Shown here: positions 1 through 13,400 of the stretch, in pieces | Layout of the letters: each line of letters opens with the position of its first letter | How positions within the stretch are numbered: position 1 is the first letter of the stretch | Notes under the pieces: generated by a model | Told to the model about the DNA's origin: nothing | The model's database searches: none | The model's input: the letters and a program-made list of their open reading frames with translations, nothing else | Program-made: the position numbers and the translations under genes | Origin: Symbiodinium natans | Lineage: Eukaryota > Sar > Dinophyceae > Suessiales > Symbiodiniaceae | Direction: 5' to 3' | Length of the DNA stretch: 64,000 nt | Assembly: GCA_905221605.1 (NCBI GenBank) | Contig: CAJNDS010001469.1 | Span: 618,501-682,500, forward strand

Positions 1-269
1 CGGACCTTTGAGTCGGTGCAAAGCTCCGGTGAGAGCTCCAGACTTCTGGGCCCCAAGCACGCCTCCTTTAAGGAGAAAGCCAAGCAGTTGTTGGAGCAGG
101 ACAAGAGCGAGCGACAGAAGGAGCTAGAGCAAGAAGCGGACGGCTTGCTCAGGCGACGAATCAACGAGGAGCGGATGCGACGGCCCAATTTCATGACCTC
201 AACCCGGGCGAAGCCGAAGACATTTTCGGAGTTTCCTCTCCTCGGCACCTCTGAATCGGCAATCACCTG
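1..269 (+). CDS. Gene 1 exon, charged coiled-coil-like segment
   Basis: Open in frame 1 from the window edge. The translation (FKEKAKQLLEQDKSER, then LLRRRINEERMRRP) is strongly charged and helical, typical of a coiled coil. A GT donor (gtgcct) at 270 leaves phase 2, which fits the next exon at 382. The frame stays open to 318, but the sequence becomes AT-rich and loses coding character there. Confidence 0.7.
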
Positions 270-1412
270 GTGCCTTAGTCATAGTTGGGTACCATTTTAC
301 ATTTTTAAGGGTACTTAAACCCAATAAGAAAACAAATTCAATTTTTTAATAGTTTCCCAACCATGAACTAGGTACATGCAGCACGGGACCGCAATGGACG
401 GCCACTAGCAGCGCTTATTTGGGATGTGCTATGCTGCCGAGGCCTTGCACAAAGCCCTCACACGACGGCCAGTTGCTGGTCGAAACTTTTCAAAGAGCTT
501 TTAACACGACAACTCTTTTTTCACAGCAAGTTTACACCTGATGGTGAACTTGGAGTAGGTGCCCTAGCTGCACGTTTGATACACAGGTTTGGTTGCCATG
601 CCCTAAACTCTAGACCCTATAAACCCTGTAAACCCTATACACCCTATACACCCTAACCCTAGACGGGTGGCAAAGAAAACCCTACACTCTAAACCCTAAG
701 CTGTGTCCTAGACACAGTCGGGAGAGAAGCAGACGGACTGAACGGCGGCTGTTTGATGGCCTGGGGCTACAATCAATACGAAGAGTTTCGTTTCAGTGCA
801 CCCTTTTTTCTTCTTGTGACGGATCGCCGCCCCAGTTCAGCGCCACAGTTTCACTCTGAGTCATGTACAGTCAGGATCATTCAGGTACATCCAGACAGAC
901 TTCGGGACATTTGCCTTGCCAGCCGTGCGAGTGTGAGAGTCGAAGCCCTAAACATCCTGTGACTCGAAGTCCCAAAACCCCGAGGCCCTAACCCTCAACC
1001 CCCCCCCCCCCCCCCCCAGGGCCTGCAACCAGGTTTTGGGTTCTGAAGGTAGCACCCCACTCCCCAAACCCCAAACCCTAAACCCCAAACCCTAAACCCC
1101 AAATCCTAAACCCCAAACCCCAAACCTTAAACCCTAAACCCCAATAAGCCCTCAACCGCATCTCCAGCCACAGGCTTGCTGCTCTGGAGGACCTCTGGGG
1201 CTTCCTTGTCTTTCCTAGGTAGGATAAGGGGGACCCTGCAAAGGGAACCCTCTTCTGGCTCTCTTAAACAGGGACCTTATTCAGAGGGTCTATATCCCCA
1301 GGGGTCTCCCTAATCCTATCCCCTTGTCTTACGATTTCCTACCATCTGCTTAAGAACCACCCTCACAACAACACATTTTGTTTAGGGTTTAGGGTTTAGG
1401 GTTTAGGGTGTA

Positions 1413-1451
<39 letters not shown>

Positions 1452-4400
1452 GAGATCGATATTGATTCTTACTTAGACGGGCAATATATGGATCATTCTC
1501 TCTCTATGTTTTCGTTCAAAAACTCAATAAGTTGCTTGTGGGGTTCCTGAGCAAGTAGTAGTTTCTGTTCCGATGTGACCGAGGGGTTTAAAATTCATGC
1601 TCGGTGCAGGAGAGTTCAAGGAATTTTCCCATAACGGACTAGGTGTCCAAGGAAGTGCAATACGAGGTCCAGTTTTTCACGTATATATATATATACATAT
1701 ACCTATTGATTTATTGATTTACCCATAGTTCGTTATAAGTACATAAGTTCATATATGCATGACTAGATGTGTATGTATTAGATGGGCCTCGATCATGGAC
1801 AAGTTGACGAGGGCCAGGCCTTGAGGGAATTTGGAGGGCTTCAGGGTTTGCCCTAAACGGGCCCGCCCCCCCCCCCCCCCCCCCCCCCCCCACACCCTCG
1901 GGGTTTAGGGTTTGGGGTTTAGGGTTTAGGGTTTCAGGTTTAGGGTAGACTCCACGGTAGAATTAGCATGCTCAGCTCATCTCAACGGTTGGGTGTGCTT
2001 TCGTTTTCACCTCGCTCGCTTGGACACTGCAAAGGGTTTAGGGATTGGGGTTTACGAAACCCTAAAACCGTCAACCCTGTCGCATTGGTGGGCCCAAAAA
2101 CCCTAACCCGCACACTTCCAGATACTCATATGTTATCTTGCAGGCCCTATAGGCTACGAACTAGGTAATTCTTGTAGAATTTCGGGCAGACCGGGTCATT
2201 TACCTTCGGAGGATGCTGATGAGGAACTGACGGGATCTGGCCGGGATCCAGTCATGTGTGGGTTGCCTGGGGGCGGGGGGATTTCGCACAGTTTGTTGAA
2301 GTAAAACATCTCCCCCGATGTCTTCCCTTTCCTAGTGGTAGGGTAGGTAAACCTTTAACTTTTTTGGGGTAGTATAATCCCCTCATAATCCCAAAGGTTA
2401 ACCTTTAATTTCCCCCAGGTTACTGGACAACTAAGCTTTACAAGCATATATAGAAGCTCCCCAGGATTTCTTATTCTGATTGACTCAAGAGGCTCCTTTA
2501 TCAGGGTTTCAGGGTCTTCCAGGGTGTTCTGTGATATGGTGACCTGATGAGTGGCACACGAGGGACGGAGGCTGTTGGGGCAGGAAGAGCCTTCCGGCCT
2601 ATTAGTTGAAGCCTGTGGTCTTTCGGTTCCGGGGATGTTCAGGGGTTCCCCAAGGTGTTGGTGATGTTCAGGGCTTAGGGCTTAGGGCTTAGGGCTTAGG
2701 GCTTAGGGCTTAGGGCTTAGGGCTTAGGGCTTAGGGCTTAGGGCTTAGGGCTTAGGGTTATATGTGGATTCAGGTTGAGAAGCTGATGTTGCATAGACTC
2801 CGCTGAGTTTTTCGAGACGCTAACCTGTAGGCCCACTCGCAGAGACTCCAGTAATTCTCCCGTACAAGAAGGTTCCTCCCTTAATAGACTCCTCATCTGG
2901 CCCTTATGTTCCCTTGATATATATATATATATATATAAACCCTAAACCCTAAACCCTAGGATTTTTTCCACGGGTCCCCAAACCCAAGGGTACAACCTCG
3001 GGGGTCCGAGGTAGAGCTCCGCTGAGCTCCCCTTAGAAAAAGGCCCAGGGCCATCTAATTTAGGGTTTCGGGTTTAGGGTTTAGGGTTTAGGGTTTAGGA
3101 AATATACCTTAATCTGTATAGGGATCCTTTATACGCTGTAAGCTATATTCCTGAGCTAAGTGGTACTGGGCTTTTTGAGACGGGTATAGCATTGGGTCCG
3201 GGCGAGAGTCCTACACACCCCTTGATTAAGGAATGTGCCTTAAATCATGATCCCCATTTCCAAAGGGCCCAAAACCCCTTAATCAACGAATATACCTTAG
3301 CAGGTTAAAGATCTCGATATAATGTAAGGTGTATTCCTTCAATACAGTCAGCGTATGTTATTTCGCTTTCTTCAATATATTTCCAACGATAGAATGCACG
3401 TTTTCATTAATACTGATGACACCTATCGTCAAACAAGTGAATGTAAAGGAATATGATTTCAAACAATCAAAATACGATGTAGCCCCCTTCTGCTTACAGT
3501 ACTCACTAGGGGTTGTAAGTGGGGGTACTAGAATCCCACCCTAAACCCTAAACCCCAAACCCTAAACCCCCTAGGCCCCTTATTAAGGACTGGTACAAAA
3601 GGGGAACATCCTAATTGAGCTCTAGGCCCAGCACCGACGCCGGGTGCACAGCGTTGTGACATGGGCTGTGGGTGCCCTTGCCGAGGGTCGTTTTTAGGGT
3701 TTTGGGGTTTTCTAGGGCTAGAGGGTTTAGGGTGGAGGGGTCTGTTTTACAGGCTCGGTTTTTAGGGTTTTCAGTTTTCATGGGGGGGGGGGACCCACCC
3801 TAAACCCTTTTAGGGTTTAGGGGTCTGTTTTTACGGGTTTAGGATTCAGGGTTTGTTTGTAGGGTCCTGCTTTTATAGGGCTTAGGGTTGAGGGTTTGGC
3901 AGTTAGGGTTTAGGATTTGGGATTAGGGTTTAGGGTTCAGGGTTCAGGGTTTGCCTACAGGCTCAGAAAGTATGCCTTTGAGGGTACAATACTAGAATCG
4001 TTTTGATGGATTTTGGCTTAGCCTCTACGCAGAAAGCTTGTCGCGGAACAACGGCACCACAGGCCTGAAAGGGTTTTGAAGGCGCGAAGGTACTCTTGGG
4101 AAGGGGCTGCTGATGGCTGAGTTGAGTGTCCAAGGCTTAACCCTTGCATAGCAGATGCATCTTGATGCGTTGAGACCCTGGACTTGTAAACGAGTTCACT
4201 TTGACTCCAGGGTCAACCTCAACCCTGCTGCCCAAACCGCCAAGGAAAACCAATCGGGAAACTTGTATACTCGTACGTACCTTAAAATGTCATGGCTATA
4301 GGCCCCAAACCCTCAACCCCAATCTAAGGGTAGTTATATCGGCGCTTAAGAACACCGTAAACCCTGAACCCTGAACCCTAAACCCCAAACCCTAAACCCT

Positions 4401-7400
4401 AAACCCCAAACCCTAAACCCTAATCCCTAAACCCTCAACCCTAAACCCTAAACCCGAAGAGGCGCCTGGCTGCCGGCAGCTGCAGCAACCGCCGCTGCCG
4501 CCCCTGCTGCCTCGGAGACCTGCGCGGTCTGGAGTGTCGCCGCCTGCTTGCGGCTGATTAGGGTTTAGGGTTTAGGGTTTAGGGTTTAGGGTTTGGGGTT
4601 TGGGGTTTGGGGTTTAGGGCTTCGAGCTTAGGGTTTAGGGTTTAGGGTTTAGGGTCCAGGGTTTGGGGTTTGGGGTTTTGGGGTTTGGGGCTGGGGGTTT
4701 GGGGTTTGGGGCTTGGGGTTTAGGGTTTAGGGTTTAAGGTTTGGGGCTTAGGGTTTAGGGTTCAGCCCAGACTAGGCCCCTTATTCCCTTTTTTGGGGGG
4801 CTCCCCTTTTTTCCTAGGTTACTCTTGGGTCTAGTTTCCAAGGGTAGCTTCATGGGCCCTTGATATGGTCCCTTACAGGTTTTGAGAAGTATGGGCCCCT
4901 TGGCTTGAAGAGGGTATTTAAGGGGTAGATACGTCTGAGGGTATTTGAGCGGTATAGAAGGGGTATATAAGTCTGAGGGCATTTGAGGGTATAGAAGGGG
5001 TAGATACGTCTGAGGGTACTTTAAGGGGTATATAAGGGGTATATACGTCTGAGGGTATTTGAGGGGTATATAAGGGGTATATAAGTCTGAGGGTATATAA
5101 GGGGTATTTAAGTCTGAGGGTATTGAGGGGTATATAAGTCGCCTGAAAGAGGTTCCTGCATAGGCGCTTTTTTGCGCCCAAGTATATCGCAGAATATACG
5201 TGTCCCTAAACCCTAAACCGTAAACCGTATACTTATATATACATATATGCATATATACATTTCAGAAAAAGGTGCAGTGAGCCTAAGGCCTGCACGAAGA
5301 CAACGACGCTTGGCAACCTCGAGCTTGTCAAGGGGGACCTCCCCCCTCTCCTTTGGGTTCAGGGTTTAGGGGTTCGGGTTCAGGGTTTAGGGTTTTGAGA
5401 TTGCGCACATTGCCCACAACAAGCGGCGTTGCGGCTTAGGTGAGGTGCCATGCTGCCAGCACCAACGCTAAATCCTAGGGCTCTGGCGTCTTGGACGCGT
5501 CAGCCCAAAGACCTCTACACACTAATTACCCAAAGGCTCGAATGTAGTTCCTTTTTGGGTTAGTTATAGGGAATACTAGTATACTACCCCAAAAAGGTAC
5601 TACATCATAGGAGCCTTTGGGTATATACAGGCTTGAAAGCCGGGGGGGGGGGGGGGGGGGCAGAAAAAACTCCATGGTCAATCATTCTAGGGGAAAGGGA
5701 TGGGGGCGGGGGGGGGGGGGTTTGGGGGTTTGGCCGTATCCCAACAAGTACCGGTGTCTTGAGGAAAATCTGCAGGTTATTTGAGAATCCCATTAAAGGG
5801 TTTCCATAGTCAAAACCTGCCAAAACTGTGGGTTTTCTGATCTTGATTTCATGCTCACACCGCTCGCGCCTACACCAGGACGACTTCTTGCTGACGGACC
5901 CTGGCCTGCCTCGAGATTCCATTTGGGTTGCATACAGCCATAATTGAAATACGTACTAAAAATGGAGAAGCATGCTTTCCCCATTATTCATGCCCTGAAC
6001 AGCCTCAACCATATGATGCATTGTTTAAGTCGAGTCCGATCTACGGCCTACGGCCACGGTAAACATCGCAGTCATGATCACCATGATGTGCCATTCGCGT
6101 TGCGGAATCGAGAGTGGTTTCGGACCAAGGGCCTCTCATGTTATAGGGTTCTGAGGGGAGGGGGGTTCATGGGGGGTGGGTCCCTAGATAACCTTAGGGA
6201 AGCTTAGGGAATTAAGAACCCTATCATGGCAGTTGAGTTTGAGTTTTGGCGGAAGGCTGATGGGGCCATGACCCGGTGCCAGGACTCGGACGAGTCGACC
6301 ACCGGCGGCGGTGAGGACTGGGGCCGTGAAGCCAACACGGAGGGTTTAGGACGCCAGGAGATCAAGAATGATGTTCCCACAGCGCCCACCCTTAACTCAT
6401 AAGGAATATATAAGGATCCCTTACTCTATACCACCCTAAACCCTAAACCCTAAACCAGTAAGGGGGTATTTGGGCTCGTTGGGTTTCAAGCATGCCACGC
6501 AGGACAACGCCTCAGAGTCGGAGGACACCCCCACCTTCAGATCTCAAGGCGCCTTTCGGCTGAAGCTGCCCGCCAGGACTTCGGGTTTAGGGTTTAGGGT
6601 TTAGGGTTTAGGGTTTAGGGTTTAGGGTTTAGGGTTTAGGGTTTAGGGTGTAGGGTGTAGGGTGTAGGGTTTAGGGTTTTAAGGTTATTCTGGGGACCCC
6701 TTGAACTCCCAAGTGTATGCTACGCAGGTACATGGACCCCAAGAGAGTGGTCAAGCATCCCAGCCAGTTGCCTAAACCCTCAACCCTAAACCTTAAGCCC
6801 TAAGCCCCAAGCCCTAAGCCCTAAACCCCAAACCCCAAACCCTAAACCCTAAACCCTAAACCCTAAACCCTAACCTGTCCATGGCCCTGAGCAGGCTGTG
6901 CTTCGAAATGTGGTGCCGCCGCTGCTTCTGAGTGCGAGAATTACCGACCCCGAGCTGCACGCAAGGAGTTGACCCTAAACCCTAAACCCGAAACCCTAAA
7001 CCCTAAACCCTAAACCCTAAACTTAAACCACTCTAAACCCGAATTCTGTTTCGCAGGCATGGTTCTCGCATTCTTTGCCTGGTAGCCAGGTGGTGCCCTT
7101 TTTCCCTTTTTTGGGGGTTCAAGGTTCCCTTATAAAGTAACCAACCCAACAAACAGGGTGCCCGTATTATAATATGGTTACTGGGCTGCTAAGTTCGGCA
7201 TCATGTGGGAAGTCCCGACACGGAGGCATCTTCGTGCACAGTGCATGACTCAAGGCCTAAGCCCTAAACCCTAAACCCTAAACCCTACACCCTAAACCTC
7301 AATTTCAACCCTAAACCCTAATTCCTAAGCCCTAAACCCTAAACCGTGGCTCACATTACGCCCAGTAGCCACATCGAAGGGCAATGGCCGCTGCAGATGT

Positions 7401-10400
7401 TATGCACTGGCGCCCATGCTACTGTACCTAGGATGCCCAGTAGTGCCCTTATTCCCTTTTTTGGGTGGGTTTAGGTTCCCTTCTAAACACCTGTAAGCGT
7501 AAAAGGGCACTCTTTTTCATCCTAGGTTGCTGGGCAACCTAGGTACTGTACTGCTGCCCCCGATGTACCCAGTACCGGCCACCCTTCACCTTTTAAACCT
7601 TAAACCCTAGGTTTAGAAAAAAAAGAAAACGGGTTTAGGGTTTAGGGTTTAGGGTTTAGGGTTTAGGGTTTAGGGTTTAGGGTTTAGGATCCTTGTTCAA
7701 CAAGTCTACAATTTTTACGCGGGCCGCTGAAAGCCTCACCATCCGATTTCCCAAGTAAGGCCTTACATCTACCCTAAACCGTAAACCCTAAACCCTAAAC
7801 CCTAATTCCTAAACGTACTCAAGAATCCCTATTATAAACCCTAAACCCTAAACCCTATTGGGCCTTACATCTGATTGCCCTACTTTGGGATTTTTCAGCC
7901 AACAGCTCCTACTTGCCAGGCCCCAAAAGTCCTCACCCTCATCTCTATCCTTCCATCCGCGGCAAGATTCCCAAAAGCTCAGCACCCAAAGAGCCCAGTA
8001 CCCTTAATGAAGGACCGTACCTTAATCACAGGGATCCCTAGCGCATGACGTACCCTTAGGCTCTGAATAGCCCACAAACCTTATATAAGGCCTGTGGGCC
8101 CCGAAAGCCCTAAAATAGGGTGAAGGTCTATTCCTTACTTAAGGCGTCTCCCTAAACCCCAAACCCTAAACCCTAAACCCTAAACCCTAAACCCTAAACC
8201 CTAAACCCTAAACCCTAAACCCTAAACCCTAAACCCCTTGGGCTCTTTTGGCAAGGCTGCGCTGCGTGCTGCGCAGCCCTAAACGTCGGCCGGAGGCGCT
8301 GTGAGGTGCATGGCGTCGCGGCCTTCTCAAGCTGCAGGACCCTCTACTTGGAGGTTTAGGGTTTAGGGTTTAGGGTTTAGGGTTTAGGGTTTAGGGTTTA
8401 GGGTTTAGGGTTTAGGGTTTAGGGTTTAGGGTTTAGGGTTTAGGGAGATTGCGCCAGCTTCAGTCCTGGTCGGAAAAAAGGGTAGTTATAACCCTAATTT
8501 TTCCTGTACTTATAAGCCCCACGAGTCCTCCAAGTAGGTTATAAGTTAGACTTATAGCTGTGGTTATGAGTACACATGAACCTCCAAGTATGCTGGCTCC
8601 AATGCTACCTTTATGTGCTACCTTTCCGTCATTATTTCGAACTTCAGGTCCGAACACTACAGTTGGGGGATTCCCAAAGAAAGAGACCAAGACTCCTTGA
8701 CCATGGATTGTACCTTGAGTCTCAAGGATCTCTTTACAAGATAAGGTTTCTTCCCCTAAACCCTAAACCCTAAACCCTACACAAATAGATTGCTTAATGA
8801 AGGGGTATTTGGCCCTTGAGTGGTTGTGAGACCAGATCTTGCGGTGGGCTGAGCGTACATCAAAGGTTTCTCGATGTTTTTCGGGTTGTTGCTGGCGACT
8901 GGTGTGTAGCTGCGCATGTCCACATAGAACTGTCTACATGCAACTGCACGTGTGTACATCTCTATGTGCAGTTCCTTCTTGCCCCCCCCCCCCCCCCCCC
9001 GAGCAGGTACCCCTGTGTTTTGGGGTACTTCGTTTTCTGTAAGCTTAGTTTTTCCCTGAGCCCTAATAAATAAACCTACAAAGCTAGGTGCCCCTCCCCC
9101 CCCCCCCCCCCCCCCCCCAAACCCTAAACCCCCAAACCCTAAACCCCCAAACCCTAAACCCCCAAACCCTAAACCCCCAAACCCTAAACCCTAAACCCTA
9201 AACCCTAAACCCTAAACCCTAAACCCTAAACCCTAAACCCTAAACCGTTGCAGGAACATGGCGTGCAGCAGCGAAGCCGACAGCAGCTGCAGCAACAGGT
9301 GCCTCTTGTGGATCTCAAGCCGAAAATTCCGGCCTTGTGGTTTCAGACGTTAAGGTTTGGGGTTTGGGGTTTGGGGTTTAGGGTTTAGGGTTTAGAGCTT
9401 AGGATTTAGGGTTTAGGGTTTAGAGCTTAGGATTTAAATAGGGTTTAGGGTTTAGGGTATGGGGTTCAGGGGGTTTGTGGAACTGGTTCAATAAGGGATT
9501 CCGAAGCTGTGAAGCCCTAAGCCCAAGACGGGCTGGAAATCTTGCACCCCAGCGACAGCTGAGTCCGGCAGCATTGAGACCATGCATGGGAATATTATAA
9601 TGGTTTAGGGTTTAGGATTCAGGGTTTAGGGTTTAGGGTTAAGGGTTTTCGGGTTGAGGGTTTAGGGTTGGGCACTGCAGGGAGGGGCTGGGCTCTCCAG
9701 GGACACTCTGAGACTCCGGGGTTGGGCACTCCCGCGAGACTGGCACAGGGACACTTTGGGGTTGGGCACTCCAGGGAGATTCTGGGGTTGGGCACTCCGG
9801 GAGACTCTGGGGCTGGGGTTCCGGGAACATTCTGGGGCTGGGCACTCCGGGGACACTTTGGGTTGGGCCTGGCAGGGCCAGCCTTCCAGTGCCCAACTAA
9901 TTTCACTGCCTTCCACCAGATAAAAGAAGTATTACATCAACCGACCGTTTTTTGTTCTTTCTGTTAAGTGCTTCCAGCTCACGAAGGCATACTCTTGTTG
10001 ACTTTTTCAAAGAGCCCAATACCCCTTCGTCGAGGAACATGCCCTAAATCAGATGAAGGATCCCTACACAAATTGACGCATTTTCCTGAATCAAGGGGTG
10101 TTGGGCTCTTCGGGAATCTAGGTGCTGTGCCGAACATTGCGGCCGACTTCCTCGAAGCGTTGCGTGTGCCCTTCCAGGGAACTTGTAAGGACGACTGTCA
10201 TCCTGGTTGCTTAGGGTTTAGGAGGCTGGGAATTCTTTGGTAGAAACAAGTTCTCTCAAGCCCAAAAACCCGACACCCTGCACCAAGAAATCGTTCAACA
10301 CTTGCAGCCCTCAAGCCCTACCACACAAACCCTAAACCTCAAGCCCTAAACCCTAAACCCAACAGCCAAGATGACGCGAAACCAGTCCGAAACAGACTTG

Positions 10401-13400
10401 CGGGGCTACGGCCGCAGCTGCCACTCAAACAACGCTGAGGAACAAGGCAGGGTTTCCTATAGAGCTACTTGGGGGTTCATGGTACTTATTAACCAATGAT
10501 AACCGTACGCCCACTTAAACGCCCCTTAAGTGCCCTAATATGGTTATAAGTGCAGTTACAAGTACTCTTCTAAGTGGTGAATAAGTACCATGAACCTCCA
10601 AGTACCTTCATCATGCCCCCAACCCTAAGGATTCATGTACTTATTGTATATGGGTAAACCCTAAACCTAAAACGAAGCGGGGGAAGGGCGATGCACATTA
10701 TCAAGCAGCAATCAAGGGCTGCAGGCCTCAGGATCTTTGTGGAAGATGGGGGCTCCACAGGTACTCTCCACGGCATCACCCAGTCCGAGCTACAAGGCCT
10801 CAAGCGTCGGCCGACCAGTGACCAGTCAGATGATGCCTTTGTGGTACTTTACTGTAACTTTAGATCCTTACCTTTTTTGGGCGGGTTTCTTATTAAGGCA
10901 GCTAAAAATTTAATTTACAGCTACCCTCCTGAGTGCAGCTAAGATGCAGTCTGCAGTTTTTCAGAGATCAGGGTTCTTGCTAGCCCAGGGGTACCCTTTT
11001 CCCTTTTTTGGGGTTCAAGGTTCCCTGAAAAAGTAACCGACCGACAAAAGGGTACCCTTATTATAATATGGTTACTGGGCTACAAAGGGTTGGTCTAGGT
11101 AACAGGGAGTTGGCAGGCATATCGTTGAGGCGGGGTGCGCGTGCCACTGTAGCCCTCCAACCCTGCGTCCTCAACAAGTTTGCCCTCGTCACATCTGCCC
11201 CCCCCCCCCCCCCCCCCCCCCAATGCTGCCTGAGACCCTGAACCCCAAACCCTAAACCCCATAAGCCCCTATAAGCCCTATAAACCTTATAAGCCGCTAT
11301 AAACCCTGTAAACCCCTACAAGCCCCTATAAGCCATTATAAACCTTATAAGCCCCTATAAACCCCACTATAAACCCTATAAACCCTAAACCCTATAAACC
11401 CTATAAGCCCTATAAACCCTATAAACCTTATAAGCCCCTATAAACCCCATAAACCCTATAAACCCTATAAACCCCTACAAGCCCCTATAAGCCCCTATAA
11501 ACCCTATAAACCCTATAAGCCCCTATAAACCCTATACACCCCTGTAAACCCCTATAAACCCTATAAACCCTATAAACCCCCTATAAACCCTAGAAACCCT
11601 ATAAACCCCATAAGCCCTATAAACCCTATAAGCCCTATAATTCCCATAAACCCTATAAACCCTATAAGCCCCTATAAACCCTATAAGCCCCTATAAGCCC
11701 CTATAAACCCTATAAGCCCCTATAAACCCTATAAGCCCCTATAAACCCTGTAAACCCCTACAAGCCCCTATAAGCCCCTATAAACCCTATAAGCCCTCAT
11801 AAACCCTATAAGCCCCTATAAACCCTATAAGCCCCTATAAACCCTGTAAGCCCCTATAAACCCCATAAACCCCCTATAAACCCTAGAAACACTATAAACC
11901 CTATAAACCCTAAAACCCTAAACCCTATAAACCCTATAAGCCCCTATAAACCCTATAAGCCCCTATAAGCCCCTATAAACCCTATAAACACTATAAATCC
12001 TACAATCCCTATAAACCCTATAAGCCCCTATCAACCCTGAGACCAGACGCTCTACGGCTGGCAGGTTGCGCATCAGTTCGCTGTAAGTTCGTGCAGGGTT
12101 TCATGGGTGCATGTATCTGCAGCTCCAAATAGTTTCTTGCTTGGGCACCTACAACTACTGCTAGAATGTTTCTTCTTTGATCAGGAACTACGATTGGGGC
12201 ATCGAAACCGCAAACCCTCCACCCTGAACCGTCCTAACTGCTGTGTAAATGGGGTCAGCTATGCAGGATAAACCCTAAACCCTAAACCCTGACCCTAAAC
12301 CCTAAACCCTAAACCCTAAACCCTAAACCCTAAACCCTAAACCCTTACTCGCAGCCAATGCTCACTTAGGCTCCTCCGCGCGATCGGGGGCGCAATGCCG
12401 ATTCGGGAGCTGCGCAAGCCAGGCTGGAACGCCACTGAATCGGTTTAGGGTTTAGGGTTTAGTGTTTACGGTTTAGGGTTTAGGGTTTAGGGTTTAGGGT
12501 TCAGGGTTCAGGGTTCAGGGTTTAGGGTTTAGGGTTTAATCCCTGCGGAGTGGTTCGTCCAGCTATGCGGGTGCCAAAAAACCCCTTCAACCCTAAACCA
12601 CAGCTATTATCTCAAGGGCCCTTTATTTATACCCGTTAAATGAGGAACAGTAATTAAAGCGTATTAAGGATCCCTTAATGATTTAAGGTACATGGTTCTT
12701 AGCCAAAGGGGTATACAGGGCTCTCTGGGTAGCCGCCAGACAGCCCCAAAAACCCTGTAAGGAACACGCCCCCACTGTTATGAACTTTAGAGGGTTTAGG
12801 GTTTAGGGTTTAGGGAGGGTTCCGAATTCTGAATTACGAGGTATATTGCTCAGCAAAAAGGGGTGTTGGGCTCCCAAATCTCACAGCAGATGATCTGGCG
12901 GTTTAGGGTTTTAGGGTTTAGGGTTTAGGGTTTTAGGGTTTCAGGTGCCTGGGTGCAAAAGGGTTTGGGGTTTAGGGTTTTAGGGTTTAGGGTTTAGGGT
13001 CAGGGGTTTGGTCTGTCAGGTGATGAGCAGCTGCAGAAACCAGTGCTGCCGGAGCCACTGCCCCCAGCTGCCACAGGGCTTGCCGTGCCCCTTGCATCGG
13101 ACACCTGGCTTCCCCTTCCCCTTCTCCCTGCTTTTCTTTTGTGTAGGGTTTAGGGTTTAGGGTTTAGGGTTTAGGGTTTAGGGTTTAGGGTTTAGGGTTT
13201 AGGGTTTAGGGTTTAAATTAGGGTTTAGGGTTTAGGGTGGCCCTGAATTCACCACCCAGTGCGTGGTCAGCAGACCTTGCAAACACCAAGCCCTAGACCT
13301 CTAATTCGCTGATACTTTTTTGTGCCACAACTGCAGAACCATCGGCCACCGGCGGCACACATTTTTGAGAGGGTAATGCGAGGGTGGTGAGAGGGTACTT

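Noticed and set aside
4755-5252. 165-codon minus-strand frame with Tyr/Pro repeats
   Set aside because: It follows exactly from the GGGGTATATAAG minisatellite, overlaps a second similar frame, and has no splice or start context.
8460-8959. Several 60-85-codon frames near 8.5-9.0 kb
   Set aside because: They run through a family-D relic, a CCCTAAA tract and a poly-C run; gene 1 splices past them in correct phase.
11240-12040. CRISPR-like array
   Set aside because: Units are 9-10 bases with no unique spacers; it is a simple minisatellite.
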